Below the pieces are notes generated by a model, which was not told where the DNA came from, searched no databases, and saw only the letters and a list, made by a program, of their open reading frames with translations. Source: Natronohydrobacter sp. (GTDB lineage: Bacteria > Pseudomonadota > Alphaproteobacteria > Rhodobacterales > Rhodobacteraceae). From it: 64,000 nt of DNA. Shown piece after piece: positions 1 to 7,293 of the stretch (its first letter is position 1; each line of letters begins with the position of its first letter). Location of the stretch: the NCBI GenBank assembly GCA_030603695.1, contig JAUVXF010000016.1, forward strand, positions 1 through 64,000, in the 5' to 3' direction. Made by a program: the position numbers and the translations under genes.

Positions 1-216
1 CCGCATGACGCGGAAAACCCAACCAGGGCAAATACTTCAAACACGCCGACAGACAGCGCCAACGCGCGACACAGCCTAAATGAAGGGACAGCGTTCCGGC
101 TCGGGGACTATTTCAGCGACCTGTTAACCAATGAGAAAACGCCGAATAAAGAACTTGAGGTCGTGGGCCGAAAACAAAACGGCCAAACACAACGGAAGGA
201 GAGAAACTATGAATAA
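1..216 (+). CDS. Possible 3' end of an upstream gene, cut by the window edge
   Basis: The frame starting at base 1 stays open for 71 codons and ends at TAA 214-216, while the other two forward frames hit stops by base 80. It would encode a polar tail containing GDYFSDLLTNEK and ending KERNYE. Its stop overlaps the ATG of the next gene at 209, which would suit an operon of exported proteins. No domain is recognised and chance openness over this length is possible, so this is only a candidate. Confidence 0.4.
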   Translation, partial: PHDAENPTRANTSNTPTDSANARHSLNEGTAFRLGDYFSDLLTNEKTPNKELEVVGRKQNGQTQRKERNYE

Positions 217-1081
217 ATATCTCGCATGCACATCATTGTGTGTGCTTTCGCTGGGCTTTGCAGGTGGGGCTTTTGCTCAGGATCTGTCAACGCGGACATT
301 GTCTGCCAGCGTAAGCGGCGTAGTCGCGCCAAGTGGCTTCTCGCAAACCGCTTCGGTTGGTGTGGCTGGCTTTGGGTCGGGCGCTGTGTCTGTAAATACC
401 GAAACTGCGAATTTCCGCGTGCTGGGTGCTGCTGCGGCAGGGCAGAATGATGAAGATGCTTTTGCCGGTTCTGGCGTGGCGTCTGACTTTACCCTCAACC
501 GCACTGTTCAAGTGTCTGGATCTGGCATCGGCGTTGGCCAGGTGTTCGCAACAGGGACATCGCTTGGCACTTTGGGTTTTGAAGGGCTTGCTGGTGCTAA
601 AGCTGAAGTTGGCACAATCGACAATGCTGCCGCAGACCCAGAGCTGACTTCAAACTCGGCCAGTTCGAGCAGCGGCGCAGCGATTGATGGTCGCGCTGGG
701 ACAACGCTTGGTCTGGAAATGATCGGTGCGACCAGCGGGTTCGTTGGTGCGCTTGCGACAGAGAACACAACGACTGATCAGGTTGCCGCGGTTGGTGCAA
801 ACTTTGTCACTTCGGCCTCTGAATCGATCGTCATCGCACCGTTCGAAGGCTTTAACCTTGGAACCAGCCCATCGGCCACAGCGCCGGGTGTTATCGCCGG
901 CTCCGATTCAATCGGTATCGCCGGATTCAACAGCCAGCAAACGGCTGGTGGCCTGGATCTGGCAGTTGCCAACCTTGGCGGCGGCACCATGGAGATTGGC
1001 GGACAAGTTACCGGCTTCTTTGGTGGTGGCTTCGGCACAGGTGCAACTTCGAATTTCGGCAACATCACATCAGCACCATAA
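209..1081 (+). CDS. Secreted Gly/Ala/Ser/Thr-rich protein of unknown function
   Basis: The ATG at 209 is preferred to the upstream ATG at 131: it follows GGAAGGAG and gives a clean signal peptide (MNKYLACTSLCVLSLGF...GAFA, cut before QDL). The mature part of about 265 residues is low in charge and rich in Gly, Ala, Ser and Thr, with alternating small and hydrophobic residues that suggest beta structure. It ends in a Gly/Phe-rich tail (GFFGGGFGTGATSNFGN). There are no cysteines after the signal. It is first of four consecutive genes that all carry export signals. No family is recognised; a surface fibre, adhesin or matrix component is only a guess from composition. Confidence 0.8.
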   Translation: MNKYLACTSLCVLSLGFAGGAFAQDLSTRTLSASVSGVVAPSGFSQTASVGVAGFGSGAVSVNTETANFRVLGAAAAGQNDEDAFAGSGVASDFTLNRTVQVSGSGIGVGQVFATGTSLGTLGFEGLAGAKAEVGTIDNAAADPELTSNSASSSSGAAIDGRAGTTLGLEMIGATSGFVGALATENTTTDQVAAVGANFVTSASESIVIAPFEGFNLGTSPSATAPGVIAGSDSIGIAGFNSQQTAGGLDLAVANLGGGTMEIGGQVTGFFGGGFGTGATSNFGNITSAP

Positions 1082-1277
1082 ATCAAGAGGTCTGGGTTTT
1101 CGGGCGCATGCCTGAAAGCAATGCCTTGTATGATATATTACAGGTGCATGAGACATTCTTGAAAGAATTCGGGCGGTGCAATGCCGCCCGATATTCGCAA
1201 ATAAAGCGACGATCTTTTTACCGCTTAGATGAATTTTCCTGCGGCTGAAAAGGTAAAAGAGTATACAGGAGGCGACT

Positions 1278-1979
1278 GTGAAAGCTGGACAGAGTATAGC
1301 GCTAAAAGCCTTGTCAGGGGTTATTGCCGCGTCTGCCGCGCTCTTGCTCTCGACATCCGCGATTGTTGCCCAGAATGCGGATTCGCAAAGCCTTTCTGGC
1401 GGGGCGACGACCACTGCAAATGTGGAAACCTCTACGAATTTGAATGCCAGCCCAACGGCTGGTTCGATGTCCGGCGGTAATATCTTTGATTTTTCCAGCT
1501 CTGGGCGCACAGCCAATCCGAATGCGCCAAGCCTTGGGTCTTTTGCGGGCGGCCCCTGTATTGGCGAGCAACGCAACGCATCCACATCTATCGCGGGTAT
1601 CGCACTTGGCGGGGGTATGGCCTCTGTCGATGAAAGCTGTTCGCGCCGGAACTGGATTCAGACATTGATTGGCGCATCGCAACATATGCCAGAGGCAGAT
1701 GCCGCCGTGCTGCGCCGCCTTGCGCTGGAAGTGATGCGCGATGATCCCTTGCTGGAACCCGCGCTTGCCCGGATGGGCCTTTCGGTAAATAGCGTGACAG
1801 CCGCGAATGCCACACCTGCCGCACGCCGCGCAGACCGCGATTCAGACCTGGCGCCGTCCAGATCAGCGCGCCCCGCCGCACGCGTTGCCGAGGGCTGCTC
1901 TGTTGTGGTGGCCAATAACGCGCCCGCCGGGTTTGTTTCGCTTCTGACGGACAGAGGCTGCGAGATCAACATCAGATAA
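1278..1979 (+). CDS. Exported protein of unknown function, GTG start
   Basis: The start is GTG 1278, preceded by AGGAGG about 6 bases upstream. The N-terminus is a typical Sec signal (MKAGQSIALKAL...ALLLSTSAIVAQ). Residues about 33-80 are Ser/Gly/Asn/Thr-rich. After GGPCIGEQRNAS the protein becomes more alpha-helical (EADAAVLRRLALEVMRDDPLLEPALARMG). Four cysteines remain after the signal, at GGPCIG, DESCSRR, EGCSVV and DRGCEI, so disulfides in the periplasm or outside are likely. It lies 196 bp after the previous gene and 38 bp before a lipoprotein gene, so it may belong to one export or assembly locus. The family is not recognised. Confidence 0.8.
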   Translation: MKAGQSIALKALSGVIAASAALLLSTSAIVAQNADSQSLSGGATTTANVETSTNLNASPTAGSMSGGNIFDFSSSGRTANPNAPSLGSFAGGPCIGEQRNASTSIAGIALGGGMASVDESCSRRNWIQTLIGASQHMPEADAAVLRRLALEVMRDDPLLEPALARMGLSVNSVTAANATPAARRADRDSDLAPSRSARPAARVAEGCSVVVANNAPAGFVSLLTDRGCEINIR

Positions 1980-2017
1980 AAGACCACAAGTAAGATTAAG
2001 GCTTGGAAGGAAACCCG

Positions 2018-2677
2018 ATGCCCTATGCTGAAAAGATTACCTGTTTATCATTGGTTGGAACAGTTGGGCTGTTGCTGGCGGCTTGCGCCCCCACCGGGCA
2101 GGTCAGAACCAGCGCGGACGAAGGCGTTGGCTGCCGCGATGTGTTGCCTGAATACCTGCATCTGGTTCCGGGCTGCGAGAATTTCGGGATGATTACGGAT
2201 CAGACCTATTCCGCGAGCGGCAAGACCGCCCCACAACCGCTGCCTGCGCCCGTTCCTGCAATCTTGATCCCATGCGATTATCTTGTTTCTTCTACCAGAA
2301 ACGGCCTTGGTCGCTGTCAAACATTGCCCCCGACCCCCGTAACGGGAGTGCCGGGCACACCGCCCGGAACACCACCCGGCACGCCTCCCGGAACACCGCC
2401 GGGCACACCGCCCGACACACCGCCCGACACACCACCGGGCGGGGGTAATGGGCCATCCTCTTCGGCTGGTGCCTCTACGACCAATACGAGCACCTCTGTA
2501 AGCCAGACGCCCACTGGCAGAACAGCCGAAGCAGAAGCCGGAAACGCAACCGCTTCTGCGACGAATGAGGGAGGAAACACCAGCACATCCTCTGGAACGT
2601 CAAATACCGGCACAAGCACCAGCGGCGGGACAATGTCGGTCACAGCGGGCAACTTGTCGATAAGTGTTTCGAACTGA
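2018..2677 (+). CDS. Lipoprotein with PGTP repeats and Ser/Thr/Asn-rich tail
   Basis: The ATG at 2018 follows GGAAGG and is preferred to an in-frame TTG at 2003. The N-terminus MPYAEKITCLSLVGTVG runs into a lipobox (LLAAC), so the mature protein should be lipid-anchored at that cysteine. A globular part of about 70 residues with four cysteines follows (GCRDVLPEY, LVPGCENFG, IPCDYL, GRCQTL). Next come about seven PGTP/PDTP units and a Ser/Thr/Gly/Asn-rich tail ending ISVSN. The layout is anchor, small domain, proline spacer, extended tail. The neighbours are also exported. The function is unknown. Confidence 0.8.
   Translation: MPYAEKITCLSLVGTVGLLLAACAPTGQVRTSADEGVGCRDVLPEYLHLVPGCENFGMITDQTYSASGKTAPQPLPAPVPAILIPCDYLVSSTRNGLGRCQTLPPTPVTGVPGTPPGTPPGTPPGTPPGTPPDTPPDTPPGGGNGPSSSAGASTTNTSTSVSQTPTGRTAEAEAGNATASATNEGGNTSTSSGTSNTGTSTSGGTMSVTAGNLSISVSN
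2351..2434 (+). repeat. 12-bp tandem repeat encoding PGTP/PDTP
   Basis: Seven imperfect direct copies of a 12-base unit of the form CCGGGCACACCG lie inside the lipoprotein gene. The first five encode PGTP and the last two PDTP. Codon third positions vary (GGC/GGA, ACA/ACG, CCG/CCA/CCT), so the array is not fresh slippage but is being kept at the protein level. It is likely an extended proline-rich spacer. Confidence 0.9.
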
Positions 2678-2704
2678 ACTGAACACTTGGTCTAGAAGGT
2701 AACT

Positions 2705-3166
2705 ATGCTTGGAAACGGTATGATAAAGCGAGCTTTTCGCTATGGGTGTTTTGCAACTGCGCTGTTTGGTTTGGCGGCATGCGGGGAATTGGGCAGCATG
2801 TCGGCGCGCAATGCCCCCATTCCGAATACCTATTTCATCTTCTTCGAGCAAGGAACGGCGGATCTATCTGCGGATTCTCAGGGGATTATTGCAGAGGTTT
2901 CCGGGTATATGCAGCGCTACCCCGAACTAGCGGTCAATGTTGTAGGCCATCGCAGCCAGAGCGAGCCAACAGGGCTTGATGAACGCCGCGCGCTGGCCGC
3001 AGGGAATGCGCTTGCGTCTTCGGGCGTAACGCCCACGCGGATAAATCTGGGTGCGCGCGGTGTTGCGGAATCAATTGCGGCGGCCGCCGGTTCAGATGCC
3101 AGCGCTGACCAGCGGGTTGATCTGCTTATTCAAGTGCAGACAGTGGTTGCTTCTGCACAGCCATAA
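2705..3166 (+). CDS. OmpA-family lipoprotein
   Basis: The ATG at 2705 follows AGAAGGTAACT; an in-frame ATG at 2720 is an alternative. The N-terminus has a lipobox (LFGLAAC), predicting a lipid-anchored periplasmic protein. Residues about 45-150 resemble the OmpA C-terminal peptidoglycan-binding domain: the FFEQGTADLSADSQ opening, the helix DERRALAAGNALASSGV, then RINLGARG and DQRVDLLI. The usual GHTD segment reads GHRS here, so the aspartate that normally helps bind diaminopimelate appears missing although the later arginine remains. At 153 residues it is a minimal OmpA-like lipoprotein. It follows three exported proteins and could anchor their product to the cell wall; that role is inference. 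Confidence 0.82.
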   Translation: MLGNGMIKRAFRYGCFATALFGLAACGELGSMSARNAPIPNTYFIFFEQGTADLSADSQGIIAEVSGYMQRYPELAVNVVGHRSQSEPTGLDERRALAAGNALASSGVTPTRINLGARGVAESIAAAAGSDASADQRVDLLIQVQTVVASAQP

Positions 3167-3467
3167 CGCCCCGGAAGGCCGGTTTGGGCTTTATGTGACG
3201 GTTGGTGTTGTGACCCAACGCCAAGCCACTGCCCAAAGCCGTGCCCCAAGGTTGCGGAGCAGGCCCAAAGCTCCAGAATTTAGGTAGTGTTCAGCATGTG
3301 CCAGCGCTGCCCGCCCGCAATCGCCCGCAGGGCGGTTGGTGAAGGTCTTGGGCGTGCCAATCCCTGTGTGAAGCGGCCCCTTTAGAATCCCTGCGCGAAC
3401 GCTAGGGCGGTGGCTGAAAAGGGCTTTGGCTATGGCTGCACTCTTTGTGATCGGGTTGCGGTGGATG
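3167..3467. other. Intergenic region, no gene seen
   Basis: About 300 bases between the OmpA-like gene and the convergent dioxygenase gene. The short open frames here have no ribosome-binding site or recognisable product. A weak GC-rich stem near 3330-3345 is the only structure seen, and it has no T-run. Confidence 0.5.
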
Positions 3468-4406
3468 TCAGCGCAGGGATGCTTTCGGTGTGTGGTGCGT
3501 GTCTGTCAGCAGTGCAGGTAAGCTTGCTTCCAGTTCGGTGCGGCGGTGTTCATGTTGGGGCGGCAATTTTAGCGCTGTGCCAAGATGCTCCATAGCCTCA
3601 TCGACAGCGAAGCCGGGGCCATCGGTGGCAATTTCAAACAGCACGCCACCCGGTTCGCGGAAATAGATTGCCTTGAAATACTGGCGGTCTTTCACCTCTG
3701 TCACCTGTTCCCCGCGCGCCAGAAGCGTATCGCGCAGCCCCTGCTGATGGGCCAGATCGCGCGCCCGGAAGGCGATATGATGGATAGTGCCTGGGCCGGG
3801 GCGGTGCTTTGCAGCCATGTCAGAGCGCCAGATATCCACAATGCGCCCCGGCGCGCTGCCGGGCAAGTGAAAGCGAAACCGCGTGCCGTCTGGCCCACGC
3901 TCTTCCCCATGGGGCTGATAGCCGAACACTTCGGTCAGAATGCGCGCTGTAGGTTCTGGATCGGCCACCCAAAGCGTTGCAGAGTGAAACGCGCCCCAAA
4001 CCGTTTGCGCGGGTGTGGCGATCATTTCAAAGGCTTGGCCATGCGGGTCTTGCAGGGCAAGCCCCTCTTCGTCAAAGCGGGTGAAGCGCGTGCCGCCCAG
4101 GCGGGTGTGCCACTCTTCCAGCGCCTCTTGCGGCACAGCATAGGCAAAGGCCTGCGCTGCCCCTATGCCCGCCTGCCCGCGCGCTGTGGTTTCGCGGTTG
4201 AAGAAGGTCAACACCGATCCGGGCCGCGCATCTGCCGCACCATAATAAAGGTGATACATTTCCGGCGCATCGAAATTCACGGTTTTCTTGATCAGGCGCG
4301 TCCCAAGGCGCTGAACATAAAAATCGAAGTTTTCTTGTGCGGGGCCGGAAATGGCTGTCACATGGTGCAGCCCGGCGATGGGCTGCGTTATGGGTGCGGA
4401 TGTCAT
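3468..4406 (-). CDS. VOC-family ring-cleaving dioxygenase (MhqO/LinE-like)
   Basis: The start at 4406 (MTSAPITQPIAG) is chosen because AGGGAGAATGCC lies directly upstream; a longer frame to 4496 has no such site. The 312-residue product has two vicinal-oxygen-chelate halves. Metal-ligand candidates are the His in GLHHVTAI, the His in the second-half motif TIHHIAF, and the Glu in GGVLFEIATDGPGF near the end. Relatives are Fe(II) dioxygenases that open hydroquinone or similar rings, often acting in quinone or electrophile detoxification. It stands alone, convergent with the OmpA-like gene. The substrate cannot be read from sequence. Confidence 0.85.
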   Translation of the reverse strand: MTSAPITQPIAGLHHVTAISGPAQENFDFYVQRLGTRLIKKTVNFDAPEMYHLYYGAADARPGSVLTFFNRETTARGQAGIGAAQAFAYAVPQEALEEWHTRLGGTRFTRFDEEGLALQDPHGQAFEMIATPAQTVWGAFHSATLWVADPEPTARILTEVFGYQPHGEERGPDGTRFRFHLPGSAPGRIVDIWRSDMAAKHRPGPGTIHHIAFRARDLAHQQGLRDTLLARGEQVTEVKDRQYFKAIYFREPGGVLFEIATDGPGFAVDEAMEHLGTALKLPPQHEHRRTELEASLPALLTDTHHTPKASLR

Positions 4407-4536
4407 GGCATTCTCCCTATCATTCCGCGCAGTATATAGCATCTTGTCGCGAAAGCGCATGCCAGAGGCGCAAACAGGCCCTGTGCCAAGCTGCACAGGG
4501 CCTTGGTGCGCTGGAAATTCATTTCATCCACGAAAG

Positions 4537-5943
4537 TTAGGCATCATAGCGCGTTGCACCCCGGCGGCTTTCATCGACGGGGGTGGTCAGCACGCTGGCA
4601 TGATGGGCGCGCTGCTCGCACCCGGCGCGTGGGCAGATGCGGCAATTGATCCCGATCGGTGTGAAGAGCGCGCCTTGCAGGGCCACGCCTTCGGCATAGC
4701 CGATTTCGGGCGCATGGCCGATGGTGCAACCCATGGCAACAGTCAGTCGGTGATCCTGTCCATGCCGCTCGAATGTGGGGCGATCAACTGTGCGGGCAAA
4801 GACGAAATATTGGGATGTATCGGGCATTTCCACCAGCTGCGGCACGATCCGGCCCGGTAGCCGGAACGTCATATGCACATCCAGCTTGGGGCAGGCGCCA
4901 CCATATTCGGCCAGATGAAAATCTGTCGCATTGAAGCGCTTGGTCACATTGCCCGCCTTGTCCAGCCGCAAAAAGAAAAACGGCACGCCTTGCGCGCCTT
5001 CGCGCTGCATGGTGGTGGCGCGGTGGCATGCCTGTTCAAAACTGACCCCAAAGCGCGTAGCCAGATAATCGAAATCATATTTCGAGGCCCGCGCCTCTGC
5101 CAGAAACGCAGCATAGGGCATCAGCACCGCTGCGGCGAAGTAATTGGTCAGCTCGACAAGGCAACGCGCGCGGCCCTGTTTACTGTCAATGCCCGAAAGT
5201 TCGAGAAGCGCATCCAGCCTGTCGCGATACTCTATCAGGCCCAGAACGTGGACAAGTTGAAAAACCCGGTTGGGGTGATCCAGAGCTTCCGAGAGCCAGA
5301 CGGCGCGGCCCTGCTGGTCATATTGGCGCAGGCTGCGCGGCATCTCACTTACCCGCACCACCCGCACCGAAATTCCGTGCCGGGTGACAAGCCGGGCTTT
5401 CAGCGCGGCATAAAGATCATCTGTCAATGGCGGGCCAGAGGGCCAGAACCCCTCTGCGGCCTGCTCCAGCGCGGGGAAATGGTTGCGCTGTCGGCGGAAG
5501 AAATGATGCACTGCCCCTTCGGGAGAGGCTTCAAAGATCGGCCCCATATCATCCGGGCGTGCGGCCAGTGTCAGCAGCTGGTCAGACGCACTCAGATACG
5601 CGCGATGCAATTGCAAAAACGCCTCTATCAGGCGCGGCGCATGGGTTTGCGCGCCGCGCAATTCTTGCAGATCTGGGCGGGTATCATCAAATAACGGATC
5701 TTGCAGTGCCCCGCGCAAATCGGCCAGCTGTGCGCCTGTGCCATCTTCTGCGATATCATGCCAATCCACGCCATAATGTTCAAAAAGCCGCAACAACAGC
5801 GCCACAGAAACCGAGCGCTGGTTGTTTTCCAGAAGGTTTACATAGGCAGCGCTGACGCCAAGGCGCTTGGCCATCTGGCTTTGTGTTTCTCCCCCCTCCT
5901 GGCGCAGACGGCGCAGATGGGGGCCGATGAAGGTTTTGCGCAT
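4537..5943 (-). CDS. ScfR/PccR-type short-chain acyl-CoA regulator (XRE-HTH + IrrE-like)
   Basis: The 468-residue protein begins with a Cro/C1-type helix-turn-helix (residues about 8-62; QSQMAKRLGVSAAYVNLLE). A central IrrE/ImmA-like peptidase-fold domain follows, then a C-terminal domain with a cysteine-rich end (CRICPRAGCEQ). This architecture is that of the short-chain fatty acyl regulators, including PccR, which controls propionyl-CoA carboxylase in Rhodobacter, and RamB. The metallopeptidase motif, normally HExxH, reads HVLGL here, so proteolysis is unlikely and the domain probably senses an acyl-CoA. No propionate or acetate gene adjoins it, so it would act in trans. Confidence 0.85.
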   Translation of the reverse strand: MRKTFIGPHLRRLRQEGGETQSQMAKRLGVSAAYVNLLENNQRSVSVALLLRLFEHYGVDWHDIAEDGTGAQLADLRGALQDPLFDDTRPDLQELRGAQTHAPRLIEAFLQLHRAYLSASDQLLTLAARPDDMGPIFEASPEGAVHHFFRRQRNHFPALEQAAEGFWPSGPPLTDDLYAALKARLVTRHGISVRVVRVSEMPRSLRQYDQQGRAVWLSEALDHPNRVFQLVHVLGLIEYRDRLDALLELSGIDSKQGRARCLVELTNYFAAAVLMPYAAFLAEARASKYDFDYLATRFGVSFEQACHRATTMQREGAQGVPFFFLRLDKAGNVTKRFNATDFHLAEYGGACPKLDVHMTFRLPGRIVPQLVEMPDTSQYFVFARTVDRPTFERHGQDHRLTVAMGCTIGHAPEIGYAEGVALQGALFTPIGINCRICPRAGCEQRAHHASVLTTPVDESRRGATRYDA

Positions 5944-6067
5944 TGGCGGGCCTGACGCGTAACAGATGTTACACGCAGGCTATGACAGATTTGGGGGTTT
6001 GTAAATTCTGGTGGCGGGGCCGGCCATTTCCGTACTCGCCCCGGCATGCGCCGTCCCATTTCCGTGC

Positions 6068-6364
6068 TTAGGCCGCGAGGTTATTTTTTGCGTTCTCTTT
6101 TGACATGCGGTCTCGTAGCATACTTGAAATTTGCCTATTTGCCCCTTGGATAACCAAGCGTGCCTTTATCGCATCGAAAGAAAAATGGTCCAGAAGTGGT
6201 ACGAATGCCGTGTTGGCGAAGGATGAGGTGATGTTCATGATGCCAGTGAAGTCAACTGTGACTGTATTACTGGCTTGTAACTCAGCACATAGCTTGTCGT
6301 AAACGATACAGCCTTGTGCTGCCGTGTCACCCCCAGCGACCAGTGCTTTGACTGAAATCACCAC
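6068..6364 (-). CDS. STAS-like protein (DUF4325 type)
   Basis: A 98-residue soluble protein. The pattern VTVDFTGIMNITSSFANTAF resembles the STAS-like DUF4325 fold, with the serine-containing loop where anti-anti-sigma proteins are phosphorylated. Its start overlaps the end of the upstream HATPase gene by 7 bases, so the two are translated as a pair. Known STAS/HATPase pairs act as partner switches, the ATPase phosphorylating the STAS protein. Whether that happens here, and what the output is, are not known. Base composition is visibly more AT-rich than the flanking genes. Confidence 0.75.
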   Translation of the reverse strand: MVISVKALVAGGDTAAQGCIVYDKLCAELQASNTVTVDFTGIMNITSSFANTAFVPLLDHFSFDAIKARLVIQGANRQISSMLRDRMSKENAKNNLAA

Positions 6365-7233
6365 TCAAAGTCTCCTTCCTCATCCGCCTGATAAAGCAAA
6401 TCTGTCCTGAAACGCATCTCTATCATGGTGCCGGGACAGAAGCCTTGCACTTTATATGGCACTTTTCTTACCAAATTGCCAACTTTATCTATGGTAACAC
6501 CCCCACCCGCCGACAGACACCGCAGGGTACCAGAGAAGTTTTGCACGACATTCTGTTGCAGGTAGAACAAGCCTACGCCCCTGTTGGTGGGCAAGCTTTG
6601 CGATGAGAACCCGTCTTCAAATGCAAGGGCGATTGCCTCTGAATCTGAGAGTCCCTGCACTATGCGCGCAACTGTGTTCGGGATGCCCTGACCGATATCT
6701 GCAATGCAAATTTCCAAGTTTTCTTCTCTTGGGTACCATTGCGCAAAGACGCTTCCAAGGCCTGAGTCAGTGTGATCGGCGATATTGTTAAACACCTCTG
6801 ACAGGCATGTCTTGAGTTCTGCCATATGTCTGACAGGCACGCCGCAGTGTGCAGACAACCACGGCAGCAGAGTAAATTCGAGCCAAGCATGAGACTCTTG
6901 GGGGTGAATAGCTTGGAGTGGCTGTGTGGTGGGTCTGATGCCGGATGTGGCCGCGAGAGGTTCTCCCAAATGCTGCTCAAAGAACTTTGCATCATCCAGG
7001 AACTGAATTGCCGAACGGTTAACGTCCAGATTGGAATATCGAACGCAGCAACCCCTATGACTCAGGTAGCGGCTAAGGTTGCTTAGAAAGACAACACCAG
7101 AAGGCCGCAAAAATTGCATGCGCGAAAAATCAAAACTGATTTCTTCGGGCAGTTGTTCAAACTGCCCGAAGTGTTGTTCAACTTGTGTGAACAATTGCTC
7201 CGCCCTGAATTGGCGCGGCAAAGTTACTATCAT
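6358..7233 (-). CDS. STAS-domain plus HATPase protein (GHKL anti-sigma-factor-like)
   Basis: A 291-residue protein in two parts. Residues 1-90 look STAS-like (EISFDFSRMQFLRPSGVVFL). Residues about 115-280 form a GHKL ATPase with N box EVFNNIADHT, G1 box DIGQGIP and G2 box NRGVGLFYL. There is no HisKA dimerisation helix and no membrane segment, so it is more like SpoIIAB/RsbW or phage-type regulators than a sensor kinase. It is first in a two-gene unit with the overlapping STAS-like gene. Lower GC and the absence of related neighbours suggest horizontal acquisition. No start other than ATG 7233 is evident; its ribosome-binding site is weak. Confidence 0.75.
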   Translation of the reverse strand: MIVTLPRQFRAEQLFTQVEQHFGQFEQLPEEISFDFSRMQFLRPSGVVFLSNLSRYLSHRGCCVRYSNLDVNRSAIQFLDDAKFFEQHLGEPLAATSGIRPTTQPLQAIHPQESHAWLEFTLLPWLSAHCGVPVRHMAELKTCLSEVFNNIADHTDSGLGSVFAQWYPREENLEICIADIGQGIPNTVARIVQGLSDSEAIALAFEDGFSSQSLPTNRGVGLFYLQQNVVQNFSGTLRCLSAGGGVTIDKVGNLVRKVPYKVQGFCPGTMIEMRFRTDLLYQADEEGDFEW

Positions 7234-7293
7234 TACGGTCTCTAAAAAATAGCTTTAAAACAACATCTTAAAGGTGCTTTTGTTATTTTCTGT

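Noticed and set aside
2351-2434. Short tandem repeats that could suggest a CRISPR or VNTR
   Set aside because: The 12-base units have no spacers, stay in frame and vary at third positions, so they are a protein-level PGTP repeat.
3167-3467. Further copy of the dispersed repeat
   Set aside because: Only isolated GC-rich words match; neither the core landmark GGCGATTTGGCTG nor the ends are present.
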